A stretch of 21,111 bases of DNA from Candidatus Methanocomedens sp. (GCA_009649835.1 PYCK01000062.1:1-21111), one strand, 5' to 3'. Shown: positions 7,805 through 15,616, counted from the first letter of the stretch. Numbers and translations are program-made. The notes: generated by a model not told the origin, from the sequence alone.

Positions 7805-8014
7805 ACCATTGATTGCCTTTGATAAGGTAATTGGAATTCTCCTATCTTGGTAATTCACCACAAAGCACGAAAAGACCACAAAGATAAATTTGTCTGTAAG
7901 TTCGACATCCTAAAAACGATCTCAATCCTTTCATTAGTTTAGGGGCCAAATAATATAATGGCCTACAATAGGATAAAGTTGACAAAATCAGGAAATAATA
8001 AACAGTCTCCATTA
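7805..8014. other. non-coding spacer with short repeats
   Basis: This AT-rich stretch lies between DUF433 (minus) and cysE (plus), which diverge from a 344-nt gap. It holds two copies of ACCACAAAG at 7857-7865 and 7875-7883, an 18-nt period, and a 5-bp inverted repeat GGCCA/TGGCC at 7944-7948 and 7959-7963. An 81-codon minus-strand frame at 7842-8087 has no ribosome binding site and an unconvincing composition. I see no gene here. Confidence 0.45.
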
Positions 8015-8022
8015 ATTTATAC
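8015..8022 (+). promoter_or_regulatory. TATA-like element for cysE-cysK
   Basis: ATTTATAC lies 84-91 nt before the cysE ATG. A start near 8043 would leave a leader of about 60 nt. A second AT-rich candidate is CGTTTATTAAG just downstream, so the exact start is open. Confidence 0.35.
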
Positions 8023-8105
8023 AAACGTTTATTAAGAAAAAGTAGCAAATAATATTTGTAGGTTGAGGGAAAATCTGGCAAAGTCAAGCTATCAGGACGA
8101 ACGAT

Positions 8106-9074
8106 ATGGATGACGAAATTGAGAATAAATTGGAAAAATGCATTATCTTATCAGAGATCGAAAATGCATATCGAGCAAAAATTCCTGGTATCGTTGATGC
8201 AATCATTGAAAGCTGTTCGAACGAAAAATGTTTTGATCACGTAGATGCAACAGTCATCCCTTCAAAGGATTCTGTTATTGAAATACTCGATATTATTAGG
8301 AACATTCTTTATCCTGGTTATTTCGAGGATCAAATAATTGATAGCAATAATCTCCCTTATCACATTGGCGGTAAAGTTACAGATCTCTATGAGAAACTCT
8401 CAAAGCAAATAGCTCATAGTATCATCCATGACTGCCATCGTTATGGGCAGGAATGTACAGAATGCATCCAAAGGGGGCAAAAGGAAGCCACTTCATTCTT
8501 ACAAAAGATCCCGCAGCTGCGTGAAATACTGGCTTCTGACATTCAGACAGCCTATGATGGAGACCCAGCAGCTAAGAGCTATGATGAAATTATTTTCAGT
8601 TACCCAGGACTCTTTGCTGTAACTGTCTATAGAGTTGCTCATGAGTTATACGAGCAGAACATACCGATTATTCCAAGAATTATGACTGAGTACGCACATA
8701 GCGTTGTAAATATTGACATTCACCCTGGAGCAAAAATCGGTCATAATTTCTTCATAGATCATGGTACGGGTGTGGTCATTGGGGAAACCTGTATAATTGG
8801 TAATAATGTCAGAATCTATCAAGGTGTTACCTTAGGTGCGATAAGTTTTCCAAAAGATGAAGAAGGAAACCTTATCCGCGGTACCAAGAGACATCCCACC
8901 ATAGAAGATGATGTTATCATATATTCAGGCGCAACGATCTTGGGCAGCGATACTGTAATCGGAGCCCGTTGTGTCGTTGGTGGTAATGTTTGGATCATTC
9001 AATCAGTAGCTCCTGGTACCACAGTAATGTTAAAGGCACCAGATCTCATTTACAAAGACCATTATACATCGTGA
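8106..9074 (+). CDS. cysE: serine O-acetyltransferase
   Basis: CysE transfers acetyl from acetyl-CoA to L-serine, giving O-acetylserine for CysK. The 322-residue protein has an alpha-helical N-terminal half (about 1-185) and a left-handed beta-helix of hexapeptide repeats from about 190. Active-site landmarks are present: the aspartate in NIDIHPGAKIG, H219 in IDHGTGVVIGET, and KRHPTI. It is longer at the N-terminus than E. coli CysE (273 residues), resembling the long form found in many anaerobes. The ATG at 8106 has only a weak purine-rich site (AGGACGAA); another ATG lies 3 nt further on, out of frame. cysK follows 63 nt later. Base composition looks lower in GC than the flanking metG, chlI and ilvD genes. 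Confidence 0.95.
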   Translation: MDDEIENKLEKCIILSEIENAYRAKIPGIVDAIIESCSNEKCFDHVDATVIPSKDSVIEILDIIRNILYPGYFEDQIIDSNNLPYHIGGKVTDLYEKLSKQIAHSIIHDCHRYGQECTECIQRGQKEATSFLQKIPQLREILASDIQTAYDGDPAAKSYDEIIFSYPGLFAVTVYRVAHELYEQNIPIIPRIMTEYAHSVVNIDIHPGAKIGHNFFIDHGTGVVIGETCIIGNNVRIYQGVTLGAISFPKDEEGNLIRGTKRHPTIEDDVIIYSGATILGSDTVIGARCVVGGNVWIIQSVAPGTTVMLKAPDLIYKDHYTS

Positions 9075-9137
9075 TGAATTTTATTAAAGTAAATAACAGA
9101 TAGCATTTACCTTTATGCCTTAGGGAGGAGATAAACT

Positions 9138-10073
9138 ATGGAAAAAATTTTTGATGGGATCACTCAGACAATCGGTAGAACACCGCTTGTTCGACTCAAC
9201 AGGGTAACTGAAGGGTGTCAGGCCACGGTGATAGCTAAGTTGGAGTCCTTTAATCCTTTGGGATCTGTAAAAGATCGGATTGCTCTGAGCATGATTGAGG
9301 CTGCGGAGGAAGACAATCGTATTAAAGAAGATACGCTTATCATCGAACCAACCTCAGGAAATACTGGTATTGGCTTAGCATGTGTCTGTGCTGCTAAAGG
9401 CTATAGGCTAATCCTTACGATGCCTGATACGATGAGTATGGAACGAAGGAAAATCCTGAGACTTTTGGGTGCTGAACTTGTCCTTACACCAGGTGAAAAA
9501 GGAATGACTGGTGCAATAGATAAGGCCGAAAAGCTTGCTAAAGAATTGCCTAATTCTTTTATCCCACAACAATTTCGTAATCCAGCCAACCCAGAAGTTC
9601 ACCGCAAGACTACAGCAGTGGAGATTTGGAACGACACTGATGGTGATGTGGACATCCTGGTTGCCGGTGTTGGGACAGGCGGAACAATCACAGGAGTGGC
9701 CGAATTTATAAAAGCTCGTAAACCTCAATTTAAAGCAATCGCAGTAGAACCCAAGGATTCGCCAGTTCTGTCAGGAGGAAAATCTGGACCTCATAAAATT
9801 CAGGGTATTGGAGCCGGATTTGTGCCAGAGGCTTTAAATACCGGCATAATTGATGAGATCATTCAAGTGAGTAATGAAGATGCTTTTGAATCTGCAAGGT
9901 TTCTTGCTAAAAAAGAAGGCATTTTGGCCGGAATTTCTTCAGGAGCAGCCCTTTGGGCTGCCATAAAGGTAGCTAAAAGACCGGAAAATGCTGGAAAGCT
10001 GGTTGTTGTAGTGTTACCAGACACCGGAGAGCGTTATCTGAGCACGCCACTAGCAGATTTCGAAATGGACTGA
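9138..10073 (+). CDS. cysK: cysteine synthase (O-acetylserine sulfhydrylase)
   Basis: CysK uses pyridoxal phosphate to replace the acetyl group of O-acetylserine with sulfide, making cysteine. The 311-residue protein has the PLP lysine K45 in NPLGSVKDR, the substrate loop EPTSGNTGIGLA, the phosphate-binding loop GVGTGGTITG, and the SSGAA serine near the C-terminus. A strong GGGAGGAG site precedes the ATG. The gene sits directly behind cysE, making the complete two-step route. Many methanogens make cysteine on tRNA through SepRS/SepCysS instead, and this operon type is patchily spread in archaea. Cystathionine beta-synthase is less likely given the length and the cysE partner. Confidence 0.95.
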   Translation: MEKIFDGITQTIGRTPLVRLNRVTEGCQATVIAKLESFNPLGSVKDRIALSMIEAAEEDNRIKEDTLIIEPTSGNTGIGLACVCAAKGYRLILTMPDTMSMERRKILRLLGAELVLTPGEKGMTGAIDKAEKLAKELPNSFIPQQFRNPANPEVHRKTTAVEIWNDTDGDVDILVAGVGTGGTITGVAEFIKARKPQFKAIAVEPKDSPVLSGGKSGPHKIQGIGAGFVPEALNTGIIDEIIQVSNEDAFESARFLAKKEGILAGISSGAALWAAIKVAKRPENAGKLVVVVLPDTGERYLSTPLADFEMD

Positions 10074-10128
10074 GTGCATATGCTGCATTCGCCTGTTTTA
10101 TACCCCACAAATGGTAATGATGATCAAT

Positions 10129-10176
10129 ATTTTCCATGCCAGTTGTCCCAGGAATATTTATGGAAAATGTGCAACT
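10129..10176 (+). repeat. inverted repeat / possible pseudoknot between cysK and ilvD
   Basis: ATTTTCCAT at 10129-10137 is perfectly complementary to ATGGAAAAT at 10160-10168. AGTTG at 10141-10145, within the loop, is complementary to CAACT at 10172-10176 outside it, so the two stems together could form an H-type pseudoknot. It may be a terminator for cysEK, a regulator site for ilvD, or chance. Confidence 0.4.
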
Positions 10177-10257
10177 ATTGAGCCCTGTCCTAATATTGCC
10201 TAAAACATTCAGTTTTTTCAGTCAATATCATAATATCACAAACAATGGAGATTCAAC

Positions 10258-11928
10258 ATGACACTCAGAAGCGATGAAGTCACAAAAGGATTAGAACGAG
10301 CCCCCCACCGCTCCCTGCTAAAAGCCATGGGAATTATCGATAATGAAATGGACCGCCCGTTTATCGGTGTAGTCAATTCCTGGAGCGAATTAATACCAGG
10401 CCACATACACCTGGACAAACTGGCAGAATCAGTAAAGGCAGGAATCAGGCTGGCCGGAGGCGTACCATTCGAATTTTCCACCATCGGCATATGTGATGGA
10501 ATAGCCATGGGCCATGAAGGGATGAAATATTCACTACCCAGCAGGGAACTCATACGCGATACCATAGAGCTAATGGTACAGGCACACAGGTTCGACGGCA
10601 TGGTTATGATACCCACCTGTGACAAAATAGTGCCCGGTCACCTGATGGCAGCCGGCCGGCTGGACATACCCACAGCAGTGGTCACAGGAGGCCCCATGCT
10701 GCCCGGGTTCGTAGACGATGAGGAGCGGGACCTTATATCTGTGTTCGAAGGCGTGGGGGAGCGGCAGAACAATAAGATCACAGATGAGAAACTAAAGGCA
10801 CTGGAGGATTGCTCATGCAGCGGTGCCGGTTCATGTGCCGGATTATTTACAGCCAATACCATGGCCTGTGTGACAGAAGCACTTGGCATGAGCCTGCCTG
10901 GCTGCGGTACCACCCATGCTGTGGATGCAAAGAAGTTCAGGCTGGCCAAAGAGACAGGTATGAAGATAATGGAACTGGTAGAGAAGGACATCACTGCCAG
11001 GCAGATAGTAACACCTGAGGCCATCGACAATGCCATCATATTGGATATGGCCATCGGCGGCAGTACCAATACGGCCCTGCACCTGCCAGCCATAGCCCAC
11101 GAGTTCGGACAAGACCTGCCGCTGGACAGGTTCGATGAGATGAGCCGCACCACACCCCACCTGACCAACCTGAGACCTGGCGGGAACCATTTCCTGCTCG
11201 ACCTGGAGCGTGCGGGCGGCGTGCCTGCCGTGATGCAGCGACTGGGTGACATGCTGTCCCTTGATGTGCTTACCGTGACAGGTGAGACAATGGCCAGGAA
11301 CCTGGAAAGCTTCACACCGGTAAACCCCAGGACCAATGCCAGTGTCATCAAGACCCTGGATGACCCAATACATCCCGAAGGCGGGATCGCCATACTCAAA
11401 GGCAACCTTGCACCTGATGGTTCGGTCATCAAACAGACTGCGGTCCATCCTGATATGATGGTACATTCCGGGCCTGCCCGGGTGTTCAACAGCGAAGAGG
11501 AATCCATGCATGCCATCATGGACAGGCAGATAAAGGCCGGAGATGTGGTGGTCATACGCTACGAAGGACCAAAAGGCGGGCCAGGAATGAGGGAAATGCT
11601 CTCACCCACATCTGCCATTGCAGGTATGGGCCTGATCGATTCCGTGGCACTTATCACAGACGGCAGGTTCTCAGGCGGCACACGTGGCCCCTGTATCGGA
11701 CATGTGACACCCGAGGCTGCACAGGGCGGTCCCATCGCACTGGTGGAGGAAGGCGATACCATCGAGATAGATATCCCTAACCGGCTGCTGGATATAAAGG
11801 TGCCAGGTAATGTACTGGAAGAGAGGAAGGCCAGGTGGAAAAATCCGGTAGTAGAAACTAAAAAGAGCTATCTTGCCAGATACCAGCGGTACGTGGGTAC
11901 TGCATCCCGCGGCAGCATCCTTGAATAG
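10258..11928 (+). CDS. ilvD: dihydroxy-acid dehydratase
   Basis: IlvD dehydrates 2,3-dihydroxy-isovalerate and 2,3-dihydroxy-3-methylvalerate to the keto acids of valine and isoleucine. The 556-residue length is normal. Cluster and active-site segments are CDKIVPGH with C121, CSCSGAGSC with C193, GGSTNT, GPKGGPGM and TDGRFSGGTRG. At the position where stable [2Fe-2S] enzymes carry a third cysteine, this protein reads SWSELIPGHIHL without cysteine, like E. coli IlvD; an oxygen-sensitive [4Fe-4S] cluster is therefore the likely form, which suits an anaerobe. GGAG lies 6-7 nt before the ATG. It is followed by two AATATTTT runs at about 11932-11950 that may help end transcription. No other ilv or leu gene is in the window. 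Confidence 0.97.
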   Translation: MTLRSDEVTKGLERAPHRSLLKAMGIIDNEMDRPFIGVVNSWSELIPGHIHLDKLAESVKAGIRLAGGVPFEFSTIGICDGIAMGHEGMKYSLPSRELIRDTIELMVQAHRFDGMVMIPTCDKIVPGHLMAAGRLDIPTAVVTGGPMLPGFVDDEERDLISVFEGVGERQNNKITDEKLKALEDCSCSGAGSCAGLFTANTMACVTEALGMSLPGCGTTHAVDAKKFRLAKETGMKIMELVEKDITARQIVTPEAIDNAIILDMAIGGSTNTALHLPAIAHEFGQDLPLDRFDEMSRTTPHLTNLRPGGNHFLLDLERAGGVPAVMQRLGDMLSLDVLTVTGETMARNLESFTPVNPRTNASVIKTLDDPIHPEGGIAILKGNLAPDGSVIKQTAVHPDMMVHSGPARVFNSEEESMHAIMDRQIKAGDVVVIRYEGPKGGPGMREMLSPTSAIAGMGLIDSVALITDGRFSGGTRGPCIGHVTPEAAQGGPIALVEEGDTIEIDIPNRLLDIKVPGNVLEERKARWKNPVVETKKSYLARYQRYVGTASRGSILE

Positions 11929-12013
11929 GAGAATATTTTACACAATATTTTCCCCTGTTACGGCTGTCATGATCCACTGGAATGGATATTGATCAAGTCA
12001 AAATGGAGCCCGG

Positions 12014-12394
12014 ATGCTGCAAAAGGAAGAAAAAATAACTATCATCCTGATGGTTATGTCACTACTGGTATTGATCATTGTATACTTCGGTTTTATTGCT
12101 GATAGTATGGAAACCTCCCAATATTCAGAGCAATCAAGCACAGGCGACCGGGTTGTATTGCATGGTGAGGTCGTCGGAAAAAAAGGGACATTTACCGGTG
12201 ACCACCTGATACTTACAGTGGATAGTGAAGGCAGCAGGGTCAAGGTCTTTATCCATTGTAACAATGGTGCTGAAAAGGTCGATAACACTATTGATATTGC
12301 GGATTCAGTTGAGGTTACAGGTACGTTGGAACAATACCAGGGTGAAAAAGAGATTGTGGTGGAACAACCTGGTGATGTAAAGATACTGGGGTAA
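12014..12394 (+). CDS. membrane-anchored OB-fold protein, unknown role
   Basis: The 126-residue product has one N-terminal membrane helix at about residues 8-29 and then a soluble region (about 44-126) that reads as a five-stranded OB fold: VVLHGEVVGKKG, HLILTVDSEG, RVKVFIHC, DSVEVTGTLEQYQG, KEIVVEQPGDVKIL. The second half, with VEVTGTLEQYQGEKEIVVE, resembles nucleic-acid-binding (tRNA_anti-type) OB domains. The heme chaperone CcmE has the same layout, but the C-terminal H/CxxxY heme motif of CcmE is absent. The soluble part would face outside if the helix acts as a signal anchor. GGAG at 12005-12008 supports the ATG. It converges on the thioredoxin-CcdA gene. Confidence 0.75.
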   Translation: MLQKEEKITIILMVMSLLVLIIVYFGFIADSMETSQYSEQSSTGDRVVLHGEVVGKKGTFTGDHLILTVDSEGSRVKVFIHCNNGAEKVDNTIDIADSVEVTGTLEQYQGEKEIVVEQPGDVKILG

Positions 12395-12451
12395 ATATGC
12401 TGGGGCAAATACACTTAATAAAAATACCAGGACAGTGTGTAATTTTCAACT

Positions 12452-12682
12452 GTGGATAATAGTGTATATTTTCCAATAATGAGTGATAGTGTGCTGTCGC
12501 CTGACGCACTAACTCCGGAGTTTCATCCACTGGCCAATACCGTTGTCCACTCCAGTAACCCTCTATGCCAGGCTATATCGCAGGAATATTCCGCATTGGG
12601 GTTGTCTTATCGATCATAGATAGACTTTGTCAATAACTCACGCAAGGACCTATACAACACGGTTGTAGCTTATTTGGTTTAA
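12452..12682 (+). pseudogene. small split reading frame, possible gene remnant
   Basis: From a GTG at 12452 (or ATG at 12479) a frame stays open to TAG at 12617-12619 and then continues in the same frame to TAA at 12680-12682, 76 codons in all. The reading has a protein-like composition: SDSVLSPDALTPEFHPL before the stop, and NNSRKDLYNTVVAYL after it. No good ribosome binding site precedes either start. It fills most of the 338-nt gap between two convergent genes. I do not recognise it. A decayed gene or a chance open frame are the main options; amber decoding is unlikely because TAG ends ordinary genes here. Confidence 0.2.
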
Positions 12683-12697
12683 AGATATAAATATCTT
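12682..12697. terminator. short palindrome in the convergent gap
   Basis: AAGATATAAATATCTT is a perfect 7-bp inverted repeat with a 2-nt centre. It lies between two convergent genes, about 35 nt past the stop of the minus-strand gene, so it could act as a bidirectional end signal. Its AT content also makes it a possible chance TATA-like run. Apart from this and the split frame, the gap 12395-12732 shows nothing. Confidence 0.25.
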
Positions 12698-12732
12698 GGC
12701 CATATGAATAATAATCAGGATGGATTATCGAT

Positions 12733-13899
12733 TCAAATGATATTAAAATATATCATCACTGCAAGCAATAGCAGTACTGCTCCCGTCACCAGCCGAATCT
12801 CGACACGCCTTTTTTCCCTCAGGTCATTGACACGTTCAGGGCTAAGACCGAACGCCAGCATGATACCCAGGATAAGCACTGGCAGTATCACACCTAAATT
12901 ATAGAAACCAAGGTATATGGCCCCGTCAGCGATTTTACCCTGTGTTATCAACATGTCCAGTATGGCAAAATAGACCGCACCCACGCACGGTGCCTTGATT
13001 ATTGAGAACATTGCACCGGCAAGGAATGAAACCATAACCGTATTCCTGTGCTCAATCCCTTCAACCAGTTGTAAAAATGACCCGGACGTTTTGAAGCTCG
13101 ACCTGTCATGCACCTTCAGGTAGTACGCATCATAAAAATGCCACAATCCAAGCAGTCCGACCAATACCACCAACAGCAGGGTAATAGTATCCTTGATCTC
13201 TGGCTGCTGTTTAATCACACCCAGCAGGCCCATCCCCACTACCATGAACATGACAAATATACCTGCACAAAAGCCACCCACGATCTTCAATAGTTCAGTG
13301 CGGTTTCCCTTTGAGGATAGGGTCAATGATGCTAAAAATGCCATTACAGCAAGCAAACATGGATTGAACCCGGCCAGCAGACCCGCCACCAATACAACAG
13401 GCAGAGATAGCTCAGGTAATATATTCCCGCCATCTGCAGGCTGGATCGAGTTATTTTCAGGAATATGCGGTGCATTTTCAATCCCTGCAACCAGCAGTTC
13501 TTCAAGTCGTTTCTTATCGCCATTATAGTCCGGATATGTTATAGTGACCTGGTGATTGATGACCACGGCAGGGACGGAGGCTATCCCGTACTCACTCACC
13601 ATGCGGTCATATACTTTCATATCACCATAGTCCGACAATATCTCGTATTTTGAATAGGAGATGTTGTCGTATCCCTGGACAACCTTGTCCACTACAGGTT
13701 CGGCTCCGGAGCAACTTAAACAGCCGTCCTCATAGAAATACTCCACTACCACTTCACCGATTACTTCACCGACCACTTCACCAACTACTTCACCGGATTG
13801 GCCGCTTGCCGTAATGGGACAAAACAGGACTATTGACAATAATACCAGTACTGTGTAACAATTAATGGCATGCAGTGGAAGCACAGGTCTCTTTTTCAT
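12733..13899 (-). CDS. thioredoxin-like / CcdA (DsbD-beta) fusion protein
   Basis: This 388-residue membrane protein probably moves electrons across the membrane to extracytoplasmic thiols, for cytochrome c maturation or disulfide control. A signal-like hydrophobic stretch at 15-32 is followed by a Gly-Glu-Val repeat (36-52), then a thioredoxin-fold domain with CLSC at 60-63 and the cis-proline in SVPAVV (P110). From about 165 come six hydrophobic segments typical of CcdA, with the two membrane cysteines C181 (FNPC) and C305 (KAPC). Fusion of the thioredoxin and transporter halves resembles a reduced DsbD. GGAG about 8 nt upstream supports the ATG, which overlaps the preceding lipoprotein gene by 38 nt. 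It is the last gene of a four-gene operon. Confidence 0.9.
   Translation of the reverse strand: MKKRPVLPLHAINCYTVLVLLSIVLFCPITASGQSGEVVGEVVGEVIGEVVVEYFYEDGCLSCSGAEPVVDKVVQGYDNISYSKYEILSDYGDMKVYDRMVSEYGIASVPAVVINHQVTITYPDYNGDKKRLEELLVAGIENAPHIPENNSIQPADGGNILPELSLPVVLVAGLLAGFNPCLLAVMAFLASLTLSSKGNRTELLKIVGGFCAGIFVMFMVVGMGLLGVIKQQPEIKDTITLLLVVLVGLLGLWHFYDAYYLKVHDRSSFKTSGSFLQLVEGIEHRNTVMVSFLAGAMFSIIKAPCVGAVYFAILDMLITQGKIADGAIYLGFYNLGVILPVLILGIMLAFGLSPERVNDLREKRRVEIRLVTGAVLLLLAVMIYFNII
13751..13798 (-). repeat. four 12-bp tandem repeats inside the CcdA fusion gene
   Basis: On the plus strand the units begin ACTTCACC at 13751, 13763, 13775 and 13787 and differ only in the last four bases. On the coding strand they give the peptide repeat G-E-V-V/I just after the signal region. 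In-frame gain or loss of units would change linker length only. Confidence 0.8.
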
Positions 13900-14305
13900 A
13901 ATTGCTCTCCAGAACCTCGCCAGTGGTCAGGTTTGCTATCTCCCCTGTATAAGGAGATACATAACTCTCTACAACATACAGGGACTTGATGCCAGAACAT
14001 GCACAGTTGCGCTCCATCATCTCTACTTTCCAGTATGTCTCATCTTCCTGAAGCGCGCTATTGTTAGTCTCGAAACCCTGGACTAACGCGGTTTTATTAC
14101 CCCTCCATTCGGGCCTACTGAAGTTCTCTGACATGTATTCCACAGCAACAGGGTCTTGTTTTACGATTTCAATCGCCTGTGATGCGTTTACCTTAATTTG
14201 AGGTTCACCTTGCAGTTCTGTCAGATCGATACATGCAGAAACTGCAATAATTACACTGATAAGAATAATTACTCCTGTTACGTTTGCAAAAACCTGACGC
14301 ATCAT
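13862..14305 (-). CDS. cysteine-containing lipoprotein, unknown function
   Basis: The 147-residue product has an N-terminal hydrophobic segment (about 8-24) ending in a lipobox-like VSAC, so C25 is probably lipidated and the protein faces outside. The mature part has a region resembling PepSY-type folds (ASQAIEIVKQDP... ETYWKVEMM...), and four more cysteines: NCAC near residue 111 and CASTAC at the C-terminus. Its ATG overlaps the kinase stop (ATGA at 14305-14302), and its own end overlaps the thioredoxin-CcdA start, so the genes are translationally linked. The paired cysteines make it a candidate substrate or partner of the CcdA fusion; that is inference. Confidence 0.75.
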   Translation of the reverse strand: MMRQVFANVTGVIILISVIIAVSACIDLTELQGEPQIKVNASQAIEIVKQDPVAVEYMSENFSRPEWRGNKTALVQGFETNNSALQEDETYWKVEMMERNCACSGIKSLYVVESYVSPYTGEIANLTTGEVLESNYEKETCASTACH

Positions 14306-15201
14306 AATTCAAAGTCACCATAATAATTATTAAACCTTTCCCGCATTTGCTCCCAGGTGGGCAGGTTTGTCTGGCAGCCAACTTTCTCCACCACAAAAGA
14401 TGCCGTAGCAGACCCCACCCGTCCGCACACCTCCAGGGAAAAGCCCCTGGTATAAGCCACCAGGAATCCTACACGGTAGGCATCGCCCGCTCCAGTGGGG
14501 TCCACTGCATCCACCTGCACGGCAGGGATGAACATCCTTTCCCCGTCTGTGTGTATCTCACTGCCGCCTTTGTCAAGTGTGACCACTACCAGCCCGATAT
14601 CTGCCTCAAGGTCTTCACGTGAGCGCCCTGTCATCCGGGCGAGTCGTTCTATCTCATGGCGGTTGGTGAACAGGATATTGGTATGTTCCAGTATGATATC
14701 AAGGCATTCCCTGGAATATACTACCAGGTCCTGTCCCGGATCGAATGAGACAAAGTCAGCGAGCCTGGCAGCCTTTGAATTGAACACAGGATCGGCAGTG
14801 GCCAGGTGTACGAATTCCAGGCTGGGCGGTTCAAGTTTCGGGAAATCGCTTGATGCCCCCCAGTAGAAATAGGTTACCTGGTCATGGTCCTCATCTGTAA
14901 ATATGAATGCTGAAGCCGTTTTTTTGTCAATTATGTTGTACAATAGACTGGTATCCACACCCAGGCGTTCCAGGTGCCGCTGGTAATCAGACCCTTTAAA
15001 ATCACAACCAACAGGCGAGACCAGCTGGCTTTTTCCTCCAAGGGTGGCAATTCCTGCTGAAATATTTGCTGCACCACCGCCAAAGTAAATGTGGTAACCG
15101 TTTATGGGCATTGACGAGTTGGGCTGTGCAAACTGTGTTACATCAAACAGGTGGTCATATGCGGTGTGCCCTATTACGGAAATTGTTTTGTCCAAGAGCA
15201 A
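14302..15201 (-). CDS. PfkB-family sugar/nucleoside kinase
   Basis: PfkB (ribokinase-like) enzymes phosphorylate sugars or nucleosides. The 299-residue protein has signature one, GGGAANISAGIATLGG, near residues 41-56, and signature two, DPTGAGDAYRVGF, with the catalytic aspartate in GAGD. The N-terminal motif SVIGHTAYDHLFDV is typical of archaeal members related to the broad nucleoside kinase of Methanocaldococcus; the substrate cannot be fixed from sequence. The frame has no ATG at its start: TTG at 15201 or TTG at 15195 must serve, following AAAGGGG. It begins 12 nt after the UPF0212 stop and overlaps the lipoprotein start by 4 nt. Confidence 0.9.
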   Translation of the reverse strand: MLLDKTISVIGHTAYDHLFDVTQFAQPNSSMPINGYHIYFGGGAANISAGIATLGGKSQLVSPVGCDFKGSDYQRHLERLGVDTSLLYNIIDKKTASAFIFTDEDHDQVTYFYWGASSDFPKLEPPSLEFVHLATADPVFNSKAARLADFVSFDPGQDLVVYSRECLDIILEHTNILFTNRHEIERLARMTGRSREDLEADIGLVVVTLDKGGSEIHTDGERMFIPAVQVDAVDPTGAGDAYRVGFLVAYTRGFSLEVCGRVGSATASFVVEKVGCQTNLPTWEQMRERFNNYYGDFEL

Positions 15202-15213
15202 TACCCCTTTATC

Positions 15214-15570
15214 TCACTCATCTTCATCAGGATTTTCCAGGTCAGTGACCTCTATCACATTGAGTGGAATATTTTTCATTACTTTGCCTATAACAGATTT
15301 CGCTATCCTGGCAGCGTGTTCCTCATTCTCTGCATCGAATACACGCATCTCAAGCATCAGTCCCACAAGTGCGGTATTGGCTGTGATGAACACACTATCA
15401 AATGGTTCATTACAGGCAGGACAATAAGTGGTGCCGATATCTATTTCAATATATTCAAGCTGGGGATTCAATCGTTTCCCTGCCTCTGCAATGGCTACTC
15501 CCATTGCATCATCAACTGTTTCAATGTCCTTTACCAACCAGGCCGCTTCCAATATTACCTTGTAATTCAT
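15214..15570 (-). CDS. UPF0212 (DUF555) family protein
   Basis: This archaea-specific family has no known function. The match is clear: NYKVILEAAWLVKDIETVDDAM, AIAEAGKRLNP, GTTYCPACNEP, TANTALVGLMLEMRVFDAENEEHAARIAKSVIGK. A CPAC pair could bind metal, although only two cysteines are near. The frame is open back to a GTG at 15594, but a TATA box at 15617-15624 predicts transcription starting near there, leaving GTGAGG as the ribosome binding site and an ATG at 15570 or 15576 as the start; family members begin just before NYKV, so 15570 is used (118 residues). It is the first gene of the operon with the PfkB kinase, lipoprotein and thioredoxin-CcdA. Confidence 0.88.
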   Translation of the reverse strand: MNYKVILEAAWLVKDIETVDDAMGVAIAEAGKRLNPQLEYIEIDIGTTYCPACNEPFDSVFITANTALVGLMLEMRVFDAENEEHAARIAKSVIGKVMKNIPLNVIEVTDLENPDEDE

Positions 15571-15616
15571 CAACATACAACAATCAATCCTCACATATTC
15601 TTACAACTTTTATCAT

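Noticed and set aside
7842..8087. 81-codon minus-strand frame in the DUF433-cysE gap
   Set aside because: No ribosome binding site, AT-driven codons (Leu, Tyr), and it spans the likely cysE promoter.
10114..10121. C/D-box sRNA (ATGATGA-like C box)
   Set aside because: A C-box-like ATGATGA follows cysK, but no D box (CTGA) lies at a proper distance.
10638..11555. 305-codon minus-strand frame antisense to ilvD
   Set aside because: It is Ser/Pro/Arg-rich, has no ribosome binding site and no family motif; ilvD on the other strand is certain, so this is a shadow.
12014..12394. CcmE heme chaperone
   Set aside because: The helix plus OB-fold layout fits, but the C-terminal heme-binding H/CxxxY motif is missing.
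12617..12619. Pyrrolysine at the in-frame TAG
   Set aside because: TAG is the natural stop of the 3587 gene, chlD-like gene, ilvD and DUF357, and no methylamine or pyl gene is present in the window.
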